DNA from: CADEFX01 sp963806735
Lineage (GTDB): Bacteria > Pseudomonadota > Alphaproteobacteria > Rhizobiales > Hyphomicrobiaceae
Direction: 5' to 3'
Assembly (NCBI GenBank): GCA_963806735.1
Contig: CAWEBE010000081.1
Coordinates: 372,001-436,000, forward strand
DNA: 64,000 nt
The notes under the pieces are model-generated. The model searched no databases. It saw nothing but the letters and a program-made list of their open reading frames with translations, and was not told the origin of the DNA. Every line of letters starts with the position of its first letter. Position 1 is the stretch's first letter. Of this stretch, positions 1 to 9,124 are shown piece by piece. The position numbers and the translations under genes were made by a program.

Positions 1-209
1 GCTGTATTCCGGGGCCGACAAAGGAGGTGAAGGAATCTGAAACGGCAGCGCTACCTCGGGAGGCCTATCAGTCCGCACACGGATTGCCTAGACCGCTGCG
101 TGGTTGACGCCTTCCTATGCTGCACCTAGAAATTGCGGCGCGGGTGGGGCCGGAGCCGTTACTCTATGTGCGCACAGCGAGGCGACTCCGCCGTGATTTG
201 GAGGGCTTG
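1..209 (+). other. Upstream region of the HTH gene; candidate structured RNA
   Basis: I find no convincing coding sequence here. A very strong Shine-Dalgarno-like run AAAGGAGGTGA lies at 21-31 but no start codon follows at a usual distance. Bases 43-95 can fold into nested helices: GCAGCG with CGCTGC (outer), AGGC with GCCT (middle) and AGTCCG with CGGATT around a CACA loop (inner). This could be the end of an upstream transcript or a leader for the HTH-metK genes. The window edge prevents a firmer call, and I recognise no known riboswitch consensus. Confidence 0.3.
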
Positions 210-650
210 ATGGACCGTGATGAGGAGAAGGGATCGCGGCGGCCCAATCCAATCGACGTTCATGTCGGCAGCCGCGTGCGCTTGCAGCGCATGCTGCTCG
301 GCATCAGCCAGGAAAAGCTCGGCGAACGGCTCGGCCTGACCTTTCAACAGGTCCAGAAGTATGAGAAAGGGGTAAACCGCATCGGGGCCAGCCGGCTGTT
401 CGATCTTGCCCAGGTTCTCGGGGTTCCAGTCCAGTTCTTCTACGACGACGTGCCGGCGGGCGAGACCGGAGCGGGTACGGTTTCGGGCCTCGCCGATAGG
501 GTTGGCGACAGCTACATCTTTGATTTCCTGAACACCCGCGAGGGTCTTGAGCTCAACAAGGCCTTTGCCCGCATCTCCGACCCCAAAGCTCGGCGGGCGA
601 TCCTCGATCTCGTGCGCAGCCTTACCAGCGCGGACGCGGCGGACAGCTGA
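210..650 (+). CDS. XRE/Cro-type helix-turn-helix transcriptional regulator
   Basis: This 146-residue protein has an N-terminal HTH_3 domain at about residues 20-75, with the pattern VGSRVRLQRMLLGISQEKLG and QVQKYEKGVNRI typical of the SinR/Cro family in Hyphomicrobiales. The reading frame is open from 117, but I chose ATG 210 because GGAGGG at 200-205 is correctly spaced from it and the family begins MDRDE-like just before the HTH. The C-terminal half is not a recognised ligand domain. It precedes metK, as in many Hyphomicrobiales genomes. Its target genes are unknown. Confidence 0.88.
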   Translation: MDRDEEKGSRRPNPIDVHVGSRVRLQRMLLGISQEKLGERLGLTFQQVQKYEKGVNRIGASRLFDLAQVLGVPVQFFYDDVPAGETGAGTVSGLADRVGDSYIFDFLNTREGLELNKAFARISDPKARRAILDLVRSLTSADAADS

Positions 651-801
651 GCGCCGGCATCCTCCGCGGTGCCGGCTGGATCGAGATCTGGCGGCTAGCA
701 CCGGATTGCCGCAGCGCTTATCTATTGCAGCGCAGCGGACATGACTTGACCCCCGGAGCCAAACTGGGCAATGAAACGCCGCTGATCGTACCGTCACCTC
801 C

Positions 802-2088
802 ATGGGGGATGCCTTGGCGCGCAAGTCCTATCTGTTCACGAGCGAATCGGTTTCCGAAGGCCACCCCGATAAGGTCTGTGACCAGGTTTCCGATGCCATC
901 CTCGATGCGTTCATCGAGAACGACATCAAGCTCGGCATCGCCGACGACAGCCTCGTCAATACGCGCCTCGGCTGCGAGACGCTGGCAACGACGAACAAGA
1001 TCGTGATCGCCGGCGAAGGCCGCGGTCAGGCGCCTTTGTTTCACAAGTACGGCGCACATGCGGTGGTCAATCGGGAAATGCTGACGACCATCGCGCGCGA
1101 TGTGGTCAAGGACATCGGCTACGACCAGGACGGCTTCTCTTTCCGTGGGGCCGAGATCGAGGTGCTGCTGCACGGCCAGTCACCCGATATCGCCATGGGG
1201 GTTGACGCTAAAAAAGCCAAGGATGGTGAGCAGGAAGGTGCTGGCGATCAGGGCATGATGTTCGGCTTCGCGTGTACGGAAAGCGAAGTGTACGAGAAGG
1301 GCTCGTTCATGCCGGCCCCGATCTACTTCGCGCACAAAATCCTCAAAGTTCTGTCTGATAAACGGCGCTCCAAAGAGCTTCCCGACCTGCAGCCCGATGC
1401 CAAGAGCCAGGTTACGGTGCAGTACGTGGACGGCAAGGCGGTCGGGTGCACCAAGGTCGTAGTCTCGACCCAGCACAATTCGGAGACGCGCAACGGCAAG
1501 AAGTACACGCCGGATATGATCAAAGAGTTGATCAGCGCTGCCGTCGCGTCGGCTCTGCCGGCCGGTTGGATGCCGAAGAATGCGGCAGACTTCCTCGTCA
1601 ATCCAACTGGCAATTTCGTCGTTGGCGGACCGGACGGCGATTGCGGTCTGACGGGACGCAAGATCATCGTCGATACCTATGGCGGATATGCTCCCCACGG
1701 TGGCGGTGCCTTTTCGGGCAAGGATCCGACCAAGGTCGACCGCTCGGCAGCGTACGCGGCCAGATATCTGGCCAAGAACGTTGTGGCAGCCGGTCTCGCC
1801 GACCGGTGCCTCATTCAAGTCGCTTACGCCATCGGCGTTGCTGATCCCATGTCGCTCTATGTCGATACACAGGGCACAGGCAAGGTCGACGATCAGAAGC
1901 TGGAACAGGTGCTGGCCGAGCTGTTTCCTCTTCGGCCGACGCACATCCGCCGTGCGCTGCGGCTCAATCTGCCGATCTACCGACGTACTGCCGCCTATGG
2001 TCACTTTGGACGTGCTCCCGACAAGGACGGCGGGTTCTCGTGGGAGAAGACAGACCTCGCTGACAAGATCAGATCAGCGGTGGCGTGA
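802..2088 (+). CDS. metK: S-adenosylmethionine synthetase
   Basis: MetK makes S-adenosylmethionine from methionine and ATP. The 428-residue protein starts with the family hallmark SESVSEGHPDK (residues about 14-24), which holds the ATP-site histidine. It also carries the GAGDQGMMFG loop near residue 148 and the GGGAFSGKDPTKVDRSAAY segment near residue 300 that bind phosphate and metal. Length and motifs are complete. The start could be ATG 802 or TTG 814 (giving the shorter family-like N terminus LARKSYLFTSES). Its last four bases overlap the GTG start of trmB, so the two are probably translationally coupled; TrmB consumes the product. Confidence 0.97.
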   Translation: MGDALARKSYLFTSESVSEGHPDKVCDQVSDAILDAFIENDIKLGIADDSLVNTRLGCETLATTNKIVIAGEGRGQAPLFHKYGAHAVVNREMLTTIARDVVKDIGYDQDGFSFRGAEIEVLLHGQSPDIAMGVDAKKAKDGEQEGAGDQGMMFGFACTESEVYEKGSFMPAPIYFAHKILKVLSDKRRSKELPDLQPDAKSQVTVQYVDGKAVGCTKVVVSTQHNSETRNGKKYTPDMIKELISAAVASALPAGWMPKNAADFLVNPTGNFVVGGPDGDCGLTGRKIIVDTYGGYAPHGGGAFSGKDPTKVDRSAAYAARYLAKNVVAAGLADRCLIQVAYAIGVADPMSLYVDTQGTGKVDDQKLEQVLAELFPLRPTHIRRALRLNLPIYRRTAAYGHFGRAPDKDGGFSWEKTDLADKIRSAVA

Positions 2089-2810
2089 CGGGCAGGCAAC
2101 CGCCGGATAACTCTGTTGCGTCGCGGAAGCTCAGCGGCGAGTTGCGCTCATTCGGACGCAGGCGGGGTCGCAAACCCAGCACTCGCCAAGAGACACTGTT
2201 GCGCGATGTTCTTCCGGGAGCGGCACTCGACCTCAGCGCAACGGCACCGCCAGAGCTCAGCCAGCTATTTGCGCAAGCCGTCACAGAGGTCTGGCTCGAG
2301 ATCGGCTTTGGTGGCGGCGAGCACCTGCTCTGGCAGGCGGCGCACAATCCAGACGTCGGGCTGATCGGGTGTGAGCCGTTCCAGGACGGCGTGCTGAAGG
2401 TTCTTGATGCCGTTGCTGCCGGACGTGGCCGTAACATTCGCCTCGTTGCCGATGACGCCCGCCCGCTCCTTGGCTGGCTGCCGCCTGGAAGCGTCGGGCG
2501 TGCGTTCATTCTTTTTCCCGATCCTTGGCCCAAGCTGCGGCATCGCAAGCGCCGCCTGATCAATGTGCATCTGCTGGACGTGCTGGCCGGGGTCATGCGC
2601 GCCGGAGCTAAGCTGCGCGTTGCCTCTGATGTTGGCGACTATGCCGGTACAGTCCTGCAGGCTGTCCGGAAGCAGGGTGCATTCCGCTGGACCGCAAGGA
2701 CACCAGCCGACTGGCGTTCGCGGGGCACCGATTGGCCACAGACACGCTATGAGGCCAAAGCCATTGCCGCCGGCCGACGCTGCTACTATCTTGAGTTCCA
2801 GCGCCGATAG
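2085..2810 (+). CDS. trmB: tRNA (guanine-N7-)-methyltransferase
   Basis: TrmB methylates G46 in the variable loop of tRNAs using S-adenosylmethionine. The 241-residue protein has the Rossmann SAM-binding motif LEIGFGGGEH at about residues 70-79 and the signature FPDPWPKLRHRKRR at about 145-158, which contains catalytic and tRNA-binding residues. The GTG start at 2085 overlaps the metK stop (GTGA), and the N-terminal stretch rich in Arg/Ser matches alphaproteobacterial homologues. The gap after it holds the rimP promoter and leader, so the transcription unit probably ends here. Confidence 0.95.
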   Translation: MTGRQPPDNSVASRKLSGELRSFGRRRGRKPSTRQETLLRDVLPGAALDLSATAPPELSQLFAQAVTEVWLEIGFGGGEHLLWQAAHNPDVGLIGCEPFQDGVLKVLDAVAAGRGRNIRLVADDARPLLGWLPPGSVGRAFILFPDPWPKLRHRKRRLINVHLLDVLAGVMRAGAKLRVASDVGDYAGTVLQAVRKQGAFRWTARTPADWRSRGTDWPQTRYEAKAIAAGRRCYYLEFQRR

Positions 2811-2931
2811 CGGGTCGCCTTGGCCGTCATTAGGCTGTCAACGAGGGTGGTTAAACCCGAGGCAGGCGGCGCCGCATGGTTAGGTTCGCTGCGGCGGCCG
2901 AAGGGTGGCAAATCGGCTTGTCAAAATACGC

Positions 2932-2960
2932 TTGCAACGAGCACACGTGCGGCGTATTAT
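2932..2960 (+). promoter_or_regulatory. Sigma-70-type promoter of the rimP-nusA-infB operon
   Basis: TTGCAA at 2932-2937 and TATTAT at 2955-2960 are separated by 17 bases, close to the housekeeping consensus. Transcription would start near 2967, about 100 bases ahead of rimP, and the first structure transcribed would be the terminator hairpin at 2989-3013. Confidence 0.7.
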
Positions 2961-2988
2961 CCCCTCGCTCATGATCATCTCAACTATG

Positions 2989-3022
2989 AGAGTGGGCCCT
3001 CGGGGTCCGCTCTTTTTGTTTT
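2989..3022 (+). terminator. Intrinsic terminator/attenuator in the rimP leader
   Basis: AGAGTGGGCCC (2989-2999) pairs along 11 bases with GGGTCCGCTCT (3003-3013) around a TCG loop, allowing two G-U pairs. A T-rich tract (TTTTT-G-TTTT, to 3022) follows directly. It sits downstream of the promoter at 2932-2960 and upstream of rimP, so it can attenuate its own operon as well as stop read-through from trmB. NusA, made from this operon, acts on such hairpins, so feedback is a reasonable inference. Confidence 0.8.
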
Positions 3023-3064
3023 GGGAAGACGCTTGGGCGTTTGCATGGATCAGCCGGGGTCTAC

Positions 3065-3673
3065 ATGGCAAGCGCAGGCGGGCCGGCGCCGGAGGCACGT
3101 TTCATTCGCGAGACGGGCATCGCCGCCGACATTGCAGCACTGGCTGAGCCGATCTTAGACGGTCTGGGATTCCGCTTGGTGCGGGTGCGCATCATGGGCG
3201 GGCAGGACACGATCGTGGAGATCATGGCCGAGCGGTCCGACGGCAACATGACCGTCGAGGACTGCAAGATGGTCTCACACAATCTCTCCCCGGTTTTTGA
3301 TGTGCACGACCCGCTGCCTGGTAGCTATCGGTTGCAGGTGTCGTCGCCGGGCATCGACCGGCCGCTTGTGCGGCCAAGCGACTTTGATCAATGGACGGGA
3401 CACGAGGCAAAGATCGAGCTCAAAGAACCCGTAGGTGGCCGCAAGCGCTTTCGCGGTGTGCTCGATGGCTATGTGGACGGCGAGGTTCGCATCAATGCTG
3501 ACCTCGGTAAGGACGGCAGGCAGGTGCTCGGCTTTCCCATTGCACTTGTCGGGGAGGCACGGCTCGTGCTGACGGACGCACTCGTTCGCGAGTCGCTGCG
3601 CCGCGGCAAGAACAGGATCGAAAGTCAGGGCGCGGGCCGCATCGACGGTGCCGCCGGCAAAGTAAGGGTGTGA
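3065..3673 (+). CDS. rimP: Ribosome maturation factor RimP
   Basis: RimP helps assemble the 30S subunit. The 202-residue protein has the family features in order: the N-terminal LAEPILDGLGFRLVRVRI segment, VEDCKMVSHNLSPVFD, and YRLQVSSPGIDRPL, followed by an SH3-like C-terminal domain. A basic tail ends the protein. The frame is also open from ATG 3041, eight codons upstream; I favour 3065 by comparison with the length of the family's N terminus, but neither start has a strong ribosome-binding site. It is the first gene of the rimP-nusA-ylxR-infB operon and nusA begins three bases after its stop. Confidence 0.93.
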   Translation: MASAGGPAPEARFIRETGIAADIAALAEPILDGLGFRLVRVRIMGGQDTIVEIMAERSDGNMTVEDCKMVSHNLSPVFDVHDPLPGSYRLQVSSPGIDRPLVRPSDFDQWTGHEAKIELKEPVGGRKRFRGVLDGYVDGEVRINADLGKDGRQVLGFPIALVGEARLVLTDALVRESLRRGKNRIESQGAGRIDGAAGKVRV

Positions 3674-3676
3674 GGT

Positions 3677-5323
3677 ATGGCTCAGACAGGCGTCAGTGCA
3701 AACCGGTTGGAGCTGCTGCAGATCGCGGATGCTGTCGCACGCGAGAAGACGATCGACCGCAAGATCGTCATCGAAGCGATGGAAGATGCGATTCAGAAGG
3801 CCGCCAAGTCGCGCTATGGCGCCGAGAACGACATTCGGTGTCAAATCGACCCGCGGTCTGGTGAAACCAGGCTCACACGCGTCGTGACGGTCGTCGAGCA
3901 GGTCGAGAACGACGCGCAGCAGGTCGCATTGGCCGACATACGCAAGCGCAAGGCCGATGCGCAAATCGGCGATGAGCTGATCGAGGAGTTGCCGCCGCTC
4001 GATTTCGGCCGCGTTGCCGCGCAAAATGCCAAGCAAGTCATCGTGCAGAAAGTGCGCGAGGCCGAGCGTGAGCGTCAATTCAACGAATACAAGGACCGCA
4101 TGGGCGAGATTGCCAACGGCACCGTCAAGCGTGTCGAATACGGCAATGTCATCGTCGATCTTGGGCGAGCCGAAGGCATCATTCGCCGCGACGAGATGAT
4201 CCCACGCGAGAACGTGCGCTACGGCGACCGCATCCGGGCTTTTGTGTACGACGTGCGTCGCGAGCAGCGGGGACCTCAAATCTTTCTTTCCCGGGCACGA
4301 CCCGAATTCATGTCGAAGCTATTCGCCATGGAGGTGCCGGAGATCTATGACGGCATCGTCGAGATAAAATCAGTGGCGCGCGACCCCGGCTCCAGGGCCA
4401 AGATCGCGGTCATCTCGAAAGACAGCTCAATCGATCCCGTCGGTGCCTGCGTCGGCATGCGTGGCCAGCGTGTGCAGGCGGTGGTCGCGGAGCTGCAGGG
4501 TGAGAAGGTCGATATCATCCAGTGGAAGGAGGATGCGGCGACGTTCATCGTCAACGCGCTTGCTCCCGCTGAAGTCAGCAAGGTCGTTCTCGACGAGGAT
4601 ACCAATCGCATCGAGGTGGTGGTGGCGGAGAAGGAGCTCTCCCTCGCCATCGGCCGCCGTGGCCAGAATGTGCGTCTTGCTTCCCAACTCACCGGCTGGG
4701 ACATCGACATTCTCACGGAGCAAGAGGAGAGTGAGCGGCGCCAGAAGGAATTCACCGAGCGCTCGCAGATGTTCATGGAATCGCTCGACGTCGACGAGGT
4801 CATCGCGCAGCTACTCGCGACGGAGGGATTCGCCTCGGTGGAGGAGGTTGCCTACGTCGATACGGCTGAGGTGGCGCACATCGAAGGATTTGACGAAGAC
4901 ACGGCCAACGAGATCCAGACGCGCGCACGGGAGTACCTGCAGAAGCAGGAGGCGGAGCGCGATGCACGCCGGCGCGAGCTCGGCGTTGCCGACGATCTGG
5001 CCAAGGTGGAAGGCGTGACCACATCGATGCTGGTGGCGTTCGGCGAGAACGGCATCAAGACGGTGGAGGATCTTGCCGATTGCGCCACCGATGAGCTGAT
5101 CGGCTGGGTCGAGCGCAAGAAGGAAAAGGACGCCGAGCCCGTACGGCACAAGGGTATCCTTGACGGCTTCGATGCCGGCCGCAAGGAGGCCGAGGACATG
5201 ATCATGTCGGCGCGCGTCATGGCGGGTTGGATCAAAGCCGAGGACTTGGTGCCGCCCGAGGCCGCTGCTGCGGAGGTCGCGGCGGAAGATGCCGATGCGG
5301 CTTCCGTCGCAGTCAAGGTCTGA
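3677..5323 (+). CDS. nusA: Transcription termination/antitermination protein NusA
   Basis: NusA binds RNA polymerase and nascent RNA and controls pausing, termination and antitermination. The 548-residue protein has the N-terminal polymerase-binding domain (1-125), an S1 domain (about 138-200, NGTVKRVEYGNVIVDLG), two KH domains (about 230-375, with PVGACVGMRGQRV and SLAIGRRGQNVRLASQLTGW) and two C-terminal helix-hairpin-helix repeats (about 385-515), followed by an Ala/Glu-rich end. This is the usual alphaproteobacterial form. It is inside the rimP-infB operon, whose leader has a terminator hairpin, so autoregulation is plausible. Confidence 0.97.
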   Translation: MAQTGVSANRLELLQIADAVAREKTIDRKIVIEAMEDAIQKAAKSRYGAENDIRCQIDPRSGETRLTRVVTVVEQVENDAQQVALADIRKRKADAQIGDELIEELPPLDFGRVAAQNAKQVIVQKVREAERERQFNEYKDRMGEIANGTVKRVEYGNVIVDLGRAEGIIRRDEMIPRENVRYGDRIRAFVYDVRREQRGPQIFLSRARPEFMSKLFAMEVPEIYDGIVEIKSVARDPGSRAKIAVISKDSSIDPVGACVGMRGQRVQAVVAELQGEKVDIIQWKEDAATFIVNALAPAEVSKVVLDEDTNRIEVVVAEKELSLAIGRRGQNVRLASQLTGWDIDILTEQEESERRQKEFTERSQMFMESLDVDEVIAQLLATEGFASVEEVAYVDTAEVAHIEGFDEDTANEIQTRAREYLQKQEAERDARRRELGVADDLAKVEGVTTSMLVAFGENGIKTVEDLADCATDELIGWVERKKEKDAEPVRHKGILDGFDAGRKEAEDMIMSARVMAGWIKAEDLVPPEAAAAEVAAEDADAASVAVKV

Positions 5324-5353
5324 GCGGATGCCGAAGGAGCGGACAGAGCGGCA

Positions 5354-6049
5354 ATGGGCCAAGACGCGCAAGAGGTCACGGACGCAGGGGAGAGCGGCGC
5401 GGCTGCTGGCCCCGAGCGAACGTGTGCCGTTACCCGCGCGGTGCTTGAGCCCGAGGAGCTGATCCGCTTCGTTCGCGATCCAGACGGGCAGATTGTCCCC
5501 GATCTGACGCGCCGCCTACCGGGACGCGGTGTGTGGATCACCTGTTCTCGTGTGGTGGTTCAAGCAGCCCTTACGAGTGGTGCTTTTGCCAGGGCCTTGC
5601 GCCGCCCGGTGACTGTGCCGGACGATCTGACGGACCAGGTCGATAAACTGCTGGTGCGCCGTGCCATGGAGGCTCTGAGTTTGGCCAACAAGGCAGGTCT
5701 CGTTCACGCCGGATTTGCCAAGACCGAAGCTGCAATTGGTGCCGGGCAGTGCGTTGCCCTTATCCATGCATCGGATGCCGCCGATGACGGTGCAGGCAAG
5801 CTCGATCGCAGGTTTCGGGCCGTGTGGGATGAGCGGAACTCGGCAGATGAGCCCGCAATCGTCACGTGCCTGGCGTCGGCGGAATTGAGCTTGGCCATGG
5901 GGCGGTCAAATGTGGTACATGCTGCTCTCATGAACGGCGGGGCAGGCAGGTATTTCCTGAATGAGGCGGGGCGCCTGCGACGCTACCGGGAGGCGACGGG
6001 CACCCTGGCGAGGAGCCCCAAGGCAGGGGCGAACACGGAAAAGGCATGA
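5354..6049 (+). CDS. ylxR: YlxR (DUF448) RNA-binding protein with L7Ae-like second domain
   Basis: The first part (residues about 15-95) is the YlxR/DUF448 fold, with RTCAVTRAV at the start and RLPGRGVWITCSR as its signature. The second half (about 100-205), beginning ALSLANKAGLVHAGFAKTEA, resembles the L7Ae/L30e RNA-binding fold, and this two-domain fusion is common in alphaproteobacteria. The exact function is not established; the fixed position between nusA and infB argues for a role in transcription or ribosome biogenesis. The last four bases overlap the infB start (ATGA), suggesting coupled translation. Confidence 0.9.
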   Translation: MGQDAQEVTDAGESGAAAGPERTCAVTRAVLEPEELIRFVRDPDGQIVPDLTRRLPGRGVWITCSRVVVQAALTSGAFARALRRPVTVPDDLTDQVDKLLVRRAMEALSLANKAGLVHAGFAKTEAAIGAGQCVALIHASDAADDGAGKLDRRFRAVWDERNSADEPAIVTCLASAELSLAMGRSNVVHAALMNGGAGRYFLNEAGRLRRYREATGTLARSPKAGANTEKA

Positions 6050-8628
6050 GCGAGACCAAAGAGACCACCACAGACAAGACGTTGCGAAGTGGTAGCCGTA
6101 AACCGTTGAGCCTCAAGCGCACGGAGCCGTCGGGCCACGTGCAGCAGAGTTTCAGCCACGGCCGCAAGAACGTCGTTGTCGTGGAGCGCAAGAAGCGCCG
6201 CACGATCTCCACGCCGGGTCAGGCCGAAGAGGAAGGACACGCGACGGAATCAGTCGCGGGCCGCCCCGGCGGGGCGAAGAGCGAGGTGTCGCGGCAGGGC
6301 GGCGCGCTTCGGCCTGATGAGCTCGATGCACGCCAAAAGGCCCTGGCCGCGAACAGGGAACGCGAGGCCGTCGAGACTCAGCTCAGGGTTAAGCAAGAGA
6401 AAGAGCGCGAGGAGGAAAGGCGCAAGCTCGAAGCGGAGGCCCGGCTCAAGCAAGAGGCGGATCCGCAGGCAGCGCCGGAGCCGGCTGCCGCCGATGTGGC
6501 TGCTCCCCAGCGGGCAGACGGCACGCCATCCGACGTCGCCAAGCAGGAGACGCCGCCGAAGACTCCCGATGCAGGCGCTGGCGTGGCCGCGCGGGCGGAG
6601 CTGCGCAAAACTGAAACAGTCGTTCGCAAGCCCTTGCGGCCGGTGGCCGATGAAGTGGTGGCCGATGACGATGATTTGCGCGGCAAGAAGAAGGGTGGCG
6701 TCAAAGTCGTCAAGAGCCCCGTCAAGGGCCCGGAGGATCGGCGCGAGCGCGTCAAGCTCACGATCAACAACTTCGACCGAGAAGCGCAGGAACGGTCCCT
6801 TGCTTCGCTGCGACGCAAGCGCGAGCGCGACGCAAGGCGCGCCATGGGCACGCTTCAGTCGCGCGAGAAGATCATGCGCGAGGTGACGATCCCCGAGGTT
6901 ATCACCATCCAGGAACTCGCAAACCGCATGACCGAGCGATCGGTCGACATCATCAAATTCCTGATGAAGCAAGGTGCAATGCACCAGATCAACGATGTGA
7001 TCGACGCCGACACGGCCGAGCTCATCGTGCAGGAATTTGGGCATACGCCCAAACGCGTCTCGGAAGCCGACGTGGAAGAAGGCTTCATCGGTGCGACGGA
7101 TGTCGATGAAAATCTGCAGCCGCGCGCGCCTGTCGTCACCATTATGGGCCACGTCGATCATGGCAAGACGTCACTGCTGGACGCGATCCGGCATGCCGAC
7201 GTTGCGGCCGGCGAGGCGGGTGGCATCACGCAGCACATCGGTGCGTATCAGGTGACGACATCGGATGGGCACAGGACAACGTTCATCGATACGCCCGGCC
7301 ACGAGGCATTCACTGCCATGCGTGCCCGCGGCGCCAAGGTGACCGACATTGTCGTGCTCGTTGTCGCGGCTGACGACGGCGTGATGCCGCAGACAGTCGA
7401 GGCCATCAATCACGCCAAGGCCGCCCATGTGCCGATGATCGTTGCCATCAACAAGATCGACAAGGGTGACGCCGATCCCAACCGGGTCCGCACCGGCCTG
7501 CTGCAGCACGAGATCGTGGTGGAGAGCATGTCGGGTGAAACACTCGAGGTGCTGGTTTCCGCCGTGAAGAAGACCGGCCTCGACAAGCTGCTCGAGGCTA
7601 TCAATCTGCAGGCCGAGTTGCTCGACCTGAAGGCCAACCCGGAGCGCTCGGCCGAAGGTTTCGTCATCGAGGCCAAGCTCGAGCGCGGGCGTGGCCCTGT
7701 GGGCACCCTGCTCGTCCAGCGCGGCACGCTGCGCGTCGGTGACATCGTCGTCGCCGGCATGTCGTGGGGCCGGGTCAGGGCCCTGATCGACGATAAAGGC
7801 GACAACACCGCTGCGGCTGGTCCATCCGTGCCCGTCGAGGTCCTGGGTTTCGACAGCGCACCGGAAGCCGGCGACCAGTTCGCCGTCGTGGAGAGCGAGG
7901 GGCGCGCCCGAGAGATTACCGACTATCGTGTTCGAAAGCGGCGCGAAGCGCTGGGTTCGGCGGGAACGGCTCGTACCCTCGAGCAGATGATGCAGCAGCT
8001 CAAGGAGGCTGGACGGAAGGAATTTCCGCTGCTGGTCAAGGGCGACGTGCAGGGGTCGGTCGAGGCTATTGCAGGCGCCCTGAAGAAGCTCGGCACCGAC
8101 GAGGTGGAAGCGCGCATCGTGCACTCGGGCGTCGGCGGTATCACGGAATCCGATATTGCCCTGGCCAATGCCTCCAAGGCGGTGGTGGTGGGCTTCAATG
8201 TTCGCGCCAACGTACAGGCCAAGCTCGTCGCCGACCAATCGGGCGTCGAGATCCGGTACTACAACATCATCTACAACCTGGTTGATGACGTGAAAGCCGC
8301 CATGTCGGGCATGCTTTCGCCGACGTTGCGCGAGGTGTTTCTCGGCAACGCCGAGATTCTGGAGGTGTTCAACATCACGAAGGTCGGCAAGGTTGCGGGC
8401 TGCCGAGTTACGGACGGCAAGGTCGAGCGTGGCGCGAAGGTGCGTCTCATCCGCGACAACGTCGTCATTCATGAAGGCACCTTGTCCACCCTGAAGCGCT
8501 TCAAGGACGAGGTTCGAGAGGTGCCTGCGGGTCAGGAGTGCGGCATGGCGTTCGCCAACTATCAGGACATTCGCCAGGGCGACGTCATCGAGTGCTTCAA
8601 CGTCGAGACCATTGCACGGACGCTCTGA
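6046..8628 (+). CDS. infB: Translation initiation factor IF-2
   Basis: IF-2 is the GTPase that brings fMet-tRNA to the 30S subunit and joins the 50S. In the 860-residue protein the N-terminal 280 residues are low-complexity and highly charged. An IF2_N-type domain follows (about 285-340). The G domain carries GHVDHGKT (about 368-375), DTPGHE (about 416) and NKID (about 469). Domains II, III and the C-terminal initiator-tRNA-binding domain follow to the end. All key GTPase residues are present. The ATG at 6046 overlaps the ylxR stop. Confidence 0.98.
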   Translation: MSETKETTTDKTLRSGSRKPLSLKRTEPSGHVQQSFSHGRKNVVVVERKKRRTISTPGQAEEEGHATESVAGRPGGAKSEVSRQGGALRPDELDARQKALAANREREAVETQLRVKQEKEREEERRKLEAEARLKQEADPQAAPEPAAADVAAPQRADGTPSDVAKQETPPKTPDAGAGVAARAELRKTETVVRKPLRPVADEVVADDDDLRGKKKGGVKVVKSPVKGPEDRRERVKLTINNFDREAQERSLASLRRKRERDARRAMGTLQSREKIMREVTIPEVITIQELANRMTERSVDIIKFLMKQGAMHQINDVIDADTAELIVQEFGHTPKRVSEADVEEGFIGATDVDENLQPRAPVVTIMGHVDHGKTSLLDAIRHADVAAGEAGGITQHIGAYQVTTSDGHRTTFIDTPGHEAFTAMRARGAKVTDIVVLVVAADDGVMPQTVEAINHAKAAHVPMIVAINKIDKGDADPNRVRTGLLQHEIVVESMSGETLEVLVSAVKKTGLDKLLEAINLQAELLDLKANPERSAEGFVIEAKLERGRGPVGTLLVQRGTLRVGDIVVAGMSWGRVRALIDDKGDNTAAAGPSVPVEVLGFDSAPEAGDQFAVVESEGRAREITDYRVRKRREALGSAGTARTLEQMMQQLKEAGRKEFPLLVKGDVQGSVEAIAGALKKLGTDEVEARIVHSGVGGITESDIALANASKAVVVGFNVRANVQAKLVADQSGVEIRYYNIIYNLVDDVKAAMSGMLSPTLREVFLGNAEILEVFNITKVGKVAGCRVTDGKVERGAKVRLIRDNVVIHEGTLSTLKRFKDEVREVPAGQECGMAFANYQDIRQGDVIECFNVETIARTL

Positions 8629-8687
8629 CGGCTTGTTGGACGGCAGGGGATTGGTGGACTGAAGCGCCGCCGAGGTATTAGCGATTC

Positions 8688-9086
8688 ATGGCAAGGCGCC
8701 GTTCACAGAAGAGCATCATTCCAGGACAACGCCAACTGCGCGTGGGCGAGCTCATCAGGCATGCCTTGGCGGAGATGCTGACACGCGGAGAGATTCATGA
8801 CGATATTCTGGCTTCGCATGTCGTCACGATCCCCGAGGTTCGTATCTCCCCGAATTTGCGCCTTGCGACGGTCTATGTGGCGTCGTTGGGTGGAGAGGAT
8901 GTGACGGCCGTTCTGCAGGCGCTGGATCGATCAAAGAGATACATACGTGGCGAGGTAGCCCGCGCAATAAATCTGAAGTTCGCACCCGACATCCGCTTCA
9001 TGGTCGATGAAACGTTCGACGAGGCGCGGCGAATCGACGAGGTTCTTCGCTCCCCGCATGTGGCTCAGGATCTGGAGAAGTCCTGA
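8688..9086 (+). CDS. rbfA: 30S ribosome-binding factor RbfA
   Basis: RbfA is a small KH-fold protein that matures the 5' end of 16S rRNA and supports growth in the cold. The 132-residue protein has the family pattern RVGELIRHALAEMLTRGEI, then VRISPNLRLATVYVASLGG, then a KFAPDIRFMVDETFDEARRI segment. It follows infB by 59 bases in the classical operon order. The length is typical and the protein is complete. Confidence 0.96.
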   Translation: MARRRSQKSIIPGQRQLRVGELIRHALAEMLTRGEIHDDILASHVVTIPEVRISPNLRLATVYVASLGGEDVTAVLQALDRSKRYIRGEVARAINLKFAPDIRFMVDETFDEARRIDEVLRSPHVAQDLEKS

Positions 9087-9124
9087 GCCTGCGTGCCAGC
9101 CACGCTAGCGAACGGAGACTGCTC

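Noticed and set aside
7171..8472. 433-residue minus-strand open frame opposite infB
   Set aside because: It is an antisense shadow of a certain gene, caused by high-GC codon bias; it lacks any domain pattern.
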